Origin: Holosporales bacterium
GTDB lineage: Bacteria; Pseudomonadota; Alphaproteobacteria; RUG11792
DNA: 9,523 nucleotides
Reading direction: 5' to 3'
Assembly (NCBI GenBank): GCA_031262205.1
Contig: JAISID010000034.1
Coordinates: 1-9,523 of the forward strand
Position numbers and translations under genes: made by a program. Shown here in pieces: positions 6,449 through 9,523 of the stretch; position 1 is the stretch's first letter, and each line of letters opens with the position of its first letter. The notes under the pieces were generated by a model, which was given only the letters and a program-made list of their open reading frames with translations, was not told the origin of the DNA and did no database searches.

Positions 6449-8779
6449 ATGAATAGAATTGTAAAAAATAGGATAGTCGAACAGGATATTATAGATATAT
6501 ACAACTGCGGTTTTATCAATTGGAACGACTTTAAAGGTAAGTCTGTCCTTATAACAGGGGCGACGGGATTAATAGGGAGTCAATTGACATGCTCTCTTGT
6601 ATACGCTAATGAACAAGCGAATCTTAACATTAAGCTAATTTTGTTAACGCGAAGCAAAAGAAAAGCAAGGTTCTTCTTTGAAAAGACGTTTAAACATACA
6701 AAAGTTGCTTTCTTAAAACAAGATATAACTAAAAAGATAAGATGTGGTAAAAAAATCGATTATATAATCCACTGCGCCAATAATACTAGTTCGGAGTCTT
6801 TTGTCAAAACTCCGATCGAGACGATAGAAACGATTGTAAACGGAACCAAAAATATACTTGAATTTGCTGTGAAAAAAAGAGTAAAAGGCGTCGTTTATTT
6901 ATCCTCGATGGAGGTTTACGGACAGATCAATTCTGAGAAAGAGATCAAAGAAGACGAATACGGCTATATAGATATATCGAATCCTCGCAGCTCGTATTCT
7001 GAAGGCAAAAGACTTGCCGAATGTTTATGCAATTCTTATTGCAGAGAATTTAACTGTCCTGTAAAGATAGCAAGACTAGCCCAAGTAATCGGAGCTAATG
7101 CGGATTATAACGATACTCGAGTAGTATATCAATTTGCGAGAAGTATCATTGAAAAAAAGGATATTGTTTTATATACAAGCGGCGATACGGTTCGCAGTTA
7201 CTGTTATATAACGGATGCCGTAACGGCGATTCTTACGATTTTATTAAAGGGGCAATCAGGCGAAACATATAACGTCGCGAACGACGAGTCTTATTCCATC
7301 AAAGAAGTTGCTAAGATGCTTACCGATCGGTATATAGATTCTTCATTGCGTTTTGAATTGCGGAATGCAGGATATTATCCTCCGGATACGTTTTTAAAAC
7401 TAAATATATCTAAGATAAAAAATTTAGGATGGCTTCCTTCAATCCATCTCAAAGTAATGCTCTCACATGTTATAGACAGCTTTTTCAGACAAAAACTCCC
7501 AAATATAAAGACGCCGTTGGCAGAGCGATTGTTCTCTATAAAAGATCGGGGTGGACATAAACAGATAACTTTTTGTGGAATAAGAATTAAGTTAAGACTA
7601 GCTAATTTTTATCGTCATTACATAAAAAAAATACGAAAAAAGTCTGAAATTGAAGATAATAAAATTGTTTTATCTCATTTTGCTGGGAAAGGATATTCTT
7701 GTAATCCTAAGTATATTACGGAAGAAATAATAAAAAGAAAACTACCCTATAAAATTATTTGGCTTATTGATAAGAAACAAAATGCTAAGGGAATTTCCGA
7801 AATAATTGAATGTATTCCTTATAATTCAAAGAGGGCTTTGTTTGAATTGCTTACGGCTAAATGTTGGATTTTTAATTGTAGTATTTATGATTTTATAAAA
7901 AGAGGAATCAATACTAAAAATGAAAAACAAATATACATTCAAACTTGGCATGGAGCGCTAGGGATTAAAAGGTTCTACCGTAGTACGGGAAATAAAATTG
8001 TGCAAAATCAACCAAAATTAGCAAAAGGAGTCGCTATTGATAATAAGATGGTCGACATATGGATTTCTAATAGCGATTTTGAAACTGAGGTTTATAAACA
8101 GGCTTTTTGGAACGTTACAGAAGAGAAAATAAAAATGCTTGGGCATCCGAGAAACGATATTTTTTTCAAGGATAATTCCGATATTAAAAAGAAAGTTAGA
8201 GATTATTGTAGAATTTCATCTAAATTTAAAATTTTACTATATGTTCCATCATTCCGAGATAATTTAGCATTAGGTTGTTATTGTTTAGATATCCCAAAAC
8301 TTCTTAGTTTTTTGAATGCTAGTACTGGAGATAGTTGGATTGCATTAACTAAATTTCATCCTAGAAATTTAGACGATTTAAAATATCTTGTCCACAATAT
8401 GCTAGATATTATTGACGTAAGTTTATATCCCGACATACAAGAATTGCTTGTTACAGCAGATATATGCGTGACGGATTATTCAAGTTGCATATTTGATTTT
8501 ATGCTTTCTGAAAAACCTGGCTTTATATTTGCATCCGATATTGAACAATATAACAATGAACGAGGTTTCTATTATCCGCTTGAGGACACGCCGTTTCCAA
8601 TAGCGACTACGACCGACGAGTTGATAGAAAATATAAAAAACTTTAATTTAGAAGAATATAAAATAAAAGTAAGAGAATTTATTAAATCTAAGGGATGTAT
8701 AGACGACGGTCATGCATCCGAGAGAGTAGTGGATTTAATAGAAAAGTTAATGAGCGGAGAGGAAGAGATCAAAGAGTAG
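6449..8779 (+). CDS. Fusion: NAD-dependent epimerase/dehydratase (SDR) + CDP-glycerol/ribitol phosphotransferase (TagB/TagF type)
   Basis: A 776-residue protein with two enzymes in one chain. Residues about 30-345 form an extended short-chain dehydrogenase/epimerase: TGATGLIG (Rossmann GxxGxxG at 37-43), LSSMEVYG (151-158), the catalytic pair Y183 and K187 in YSEGK, and YNVANDESYSIKEVA typical of nucleotide-sugar epimerases/dehydratases. Residues about 357-383 are a basic linker with the F-S-I-K...G-x-H-K...G-I-R-I-K pattern. Residues about 400-770 form a CDP-glycerol glycerophosphotransferase-type domain: TWHG (H501), GHPRND (565-570), YVPSFRD, KFHPR (H637), DVSLYPDIQELL, TDYSS (675-679) and FDFMLSEKP. 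H501 and H637 correspond to the catalytic histidines of TagF-like enzymes. No membrane segment is evident. With the preceding cytidylyltransferase it likely modifies a surface glycan with a polyol phosphate. The DNA encoding the second domain is markedly poorer in CpG than the first. No clear ribosome-binding site precedes the ATG. Substrates are unknown. Confidence 0.88.
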   Translation: MNRIVKNRIVEQDIIDIYNCGFINWNDFKGKSVLITGATGLIGSQLTCSLVYANEQANLNIKLILLTRSKRKARFFFEKTFKHTKVAFLKQDITKKIRCGKKIDYIIHCANNTSSESFVKTPIETIETIVNGTKNILEFAVKKRVKGVVYLSSMEVYGQINSEKEIKEDEYGYIDISNPRSSYSEGKRLAECLCNSYCREFNCPVKIARLAQVIGANADYNDTRVVYQFARSIIEKKDIVLYTSGDTVRSYCYITDAVTAILTILLKGQSGETYNVANDESYSIKEVAKMLTDRYIDSSLRFELRNAGYYPPDTFLKLNISKIKNLGWLPSIHLKVMLSHVIDSFFRQKLPNIKTPLAERLFSIKDRGGHKQITFCGIRIKLRLANFYRHYIKKIRKKSEIEDNKIVLSHFAGKGYSCNPKYITEEIIKRKLPYKIIWLIDKKQNAKGISEIIECIPYNSKRALFELLTAKCWIFNCSIYDFIKRGINTKNEKQIYIQTWHGALGIKRFYRSTGNKIVQNQPKLAKGVAIDNKMVDIWISNSDFETEVYKQAFWNVTEEKIKMLGHPRNDIFFKDNSDIKKKVRDYCRISSKFKILLYVPSFRDNLALGCYCLDIPKLLSFLNASTGDSWIALTKFHPRNLDDLKYLVHNMLDIIDVSLYPDIQELLVTADICVTDYSSCIFDFMLSEKPGFIFASDIEQYNNERGFYYPLEDTPFPIATTTDELIENIKNFNLEEYKIKVREFIKSKGCIDDGHASERVVDLIEKLMSGEEEIKE
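7561..8580. other. CpG-poor island covering the TagF-type domain
   Basis: By eye I count about 57 CG dinucleotides in 6481-7560 and about 24 in 7561-8580. The dinucleotide frequency recovers in 8581-8640 (six in one 60-base line). The second stretch also favours AT-ending codons. The boundary falls inside the linker between the two domains. Counts are manual and approximate. They suggest that the phosphotransferase segment has a different history from its surroundings. Confidence 0.55.
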
Positions 8780-8850
8780 GGCAGGGGAGTATGTGTGATA
8801 TAATAAAGACGATGTCGCATATTACAAGATTTTGGAAAAATAGATTTGCA

Positions 8851-9523
8851 ATGAAGAGAAAAAGTTTACTAATAGCAACGTTTGCATTGTTAATAACAGG
8901 GTGTTCCAGAGATATAGATTTTGAAGGAATGGAGAAGAAGAGCGGGGAGGAAATATTCTCTTTAGGGGAAAAAGAGATGAAGGAGAAGCATTATAGCGAC
9001 GCCGCAAAAGTTTTCGAAGAACTAGAGAGATTATATCCATATTCAAAACTAACCGCAGAAGCACAGTTAAAAACGGGAGAATGCTATTACAGGGCAAAAA
9101 AGTATAACGAGGCCGTCGCTTCGTTTGAAATTTTTGTAAAAACGCACCCGACTCATGAGAAAACGCCTTACGCAGTATATATGTTGGGGCTGATAAATTA
9201 CCAGCAAATGCCTATAGTAGAAAGGGATCAAGAAGCGACGGTGGAAGCCTTGTCGTACTTTAAAGAACTATGCGAGAGATATCCAGAATCAAAATACGTA
9301 AATGATGCGGAGAAAAAGATAAAAGAAATAAGAGAACAATTGGCAGGACGAGAAGTATACGTAGCGAGATATTATCAGAGACATAAAAATTACGCTGCGG
9401 CAATAGGCAGGTTAAACACAGTGGTGGAGATGTATCAGGATACGGCTCACCGCAAAGGTCATGATGAAGTAGATGACGCAGGTGATGGCAAATGCCGGGA
9501 AGTACTGCAGATATGTACCGGCA
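8851..9523 (+). CDS. bamD: Outer-membrane assembly lipoprotein BamD (partial, runs off window)
   Basis: BamD is an essential BAM-complex lipoprotein, anchored in the inner leaflet of the outer membrane, that helps insert beta-barrel proteins. The frame has a lipoprotein signal peptide (MKRKSLLIA...) with lipobox ITGC, giving the lipidated Cys at residue 18. TPR-like helices follow: FSLGEKEMKEKHYSDAAKVF (residues 36-55), ECYYRAKKYNEAVASF, a YxxGLINYQQM segment, ERDQ (124-127) and LAGREVYVARYY. These match the alphaproteobacterial form as I recall it. In-frame ATGs also lie at 8791 and 8812; none has a well-spaced ribosome-binding site, and I chose 8851 because it gives the most normal signal peptide. 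The last ~22 codons do not look like BamD, so the end may hold frameshifts or poor sequence. No stop is reached in the window. Confidence 0.87.
   Translation, partial: MKRKSLLIATFALLITGCSRDIDFEGMEKKSGEEIFSLGEKEMKEKHYSDAAKVFEELERLYPYSKLTAEAQLKTGECYYRAKKYNEAVASFEIFVKTHPTHEKTPYAVYMLGLINYQQMPIVERDQEATVEALSYFKELCERYPESKYVNDAEKKIKEIREQLAGREVYVARYYQRHKNYAAAIGRLNTVVEMYQDTAHRKGHDEVDDAGDGKCREVLQICTG

Noticed and set aside
8822..9097. Minus-strand open frame of 91 codons opposite bamD
   Set aside because: The plus-strand frame here encodes a clear BamD lipoprotein with lipobox and TPR helices. The antisense product has no family likeness.

Overview
The window comes from an AT-rich Gram-negative bacterium. 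It encodes a large protein with a C-terminal autotransporter-type beta-barrel and a lipoprotein of the BamD family. The BamD-like protein has the ERDQ, LAGREV and VARYYQRHKNYAAAIGRLNTVVE-type segments that I associate with alphaproteobacterial BamD, so a host-associated or gut AT-rich alphaproteobacterium is the best guess. That placement is an inference. Most starts in the window lack a good Shine-Dalgarno sequence.

Layout. Positions 1-227 are non-coding. A minus-strand gene (about 228-3539/3557) encodes a secreted passenger plus beta-barrel of about 1100 residues. A divergent intergenic region of about 200 bp (3558-3763) follows. Four plus-strand genes then lie close together: a cysteine desulfurase (iscS, 3764-4981), a fused IscU-IscA scaffold/carrier (4969-5685), an IspD/TarI-family cytidylyltransferase (5710-6423), and a two-domain protein joining an extended SDR to a CDP-glycerol/ribitol phosphotransferase of the TagB/TagF type (6449-8779). 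A BamD-like lipoprotein gene (8851-9523) runs off the right edge.

How the genes may work together. IscS and IscU-IscA form a very compact Fe-S assembly unit: sulfur donor, scaffold and A-type carrier in two polypeptides. The HscA-recognition motif of IscU is degenerate, and no iscR, hscBA or fdx is present in the window. The cytidylyltransferase and the SDR-TagF fusion look like a teichoic-acid-like module that would activate a polyol phosphate with CTP and transfer it onto a surface glycan. BamD would help insert outer-membrane barrels such as the autotransporter.

Most interesting points: the IscU-IscA fusion with a possible internal start; the altered LPPVK motif; the SDR-TagF fusion, whose C-terminal domain has a sharply lower CpG content beginning at a linker motif common in surface-glycan enzymes; and an A12 tract whose one-base slippage would create an ATGA overlap with the next gene. 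I found no tRNA, rRNA, CRISPR array or insertion sequence.
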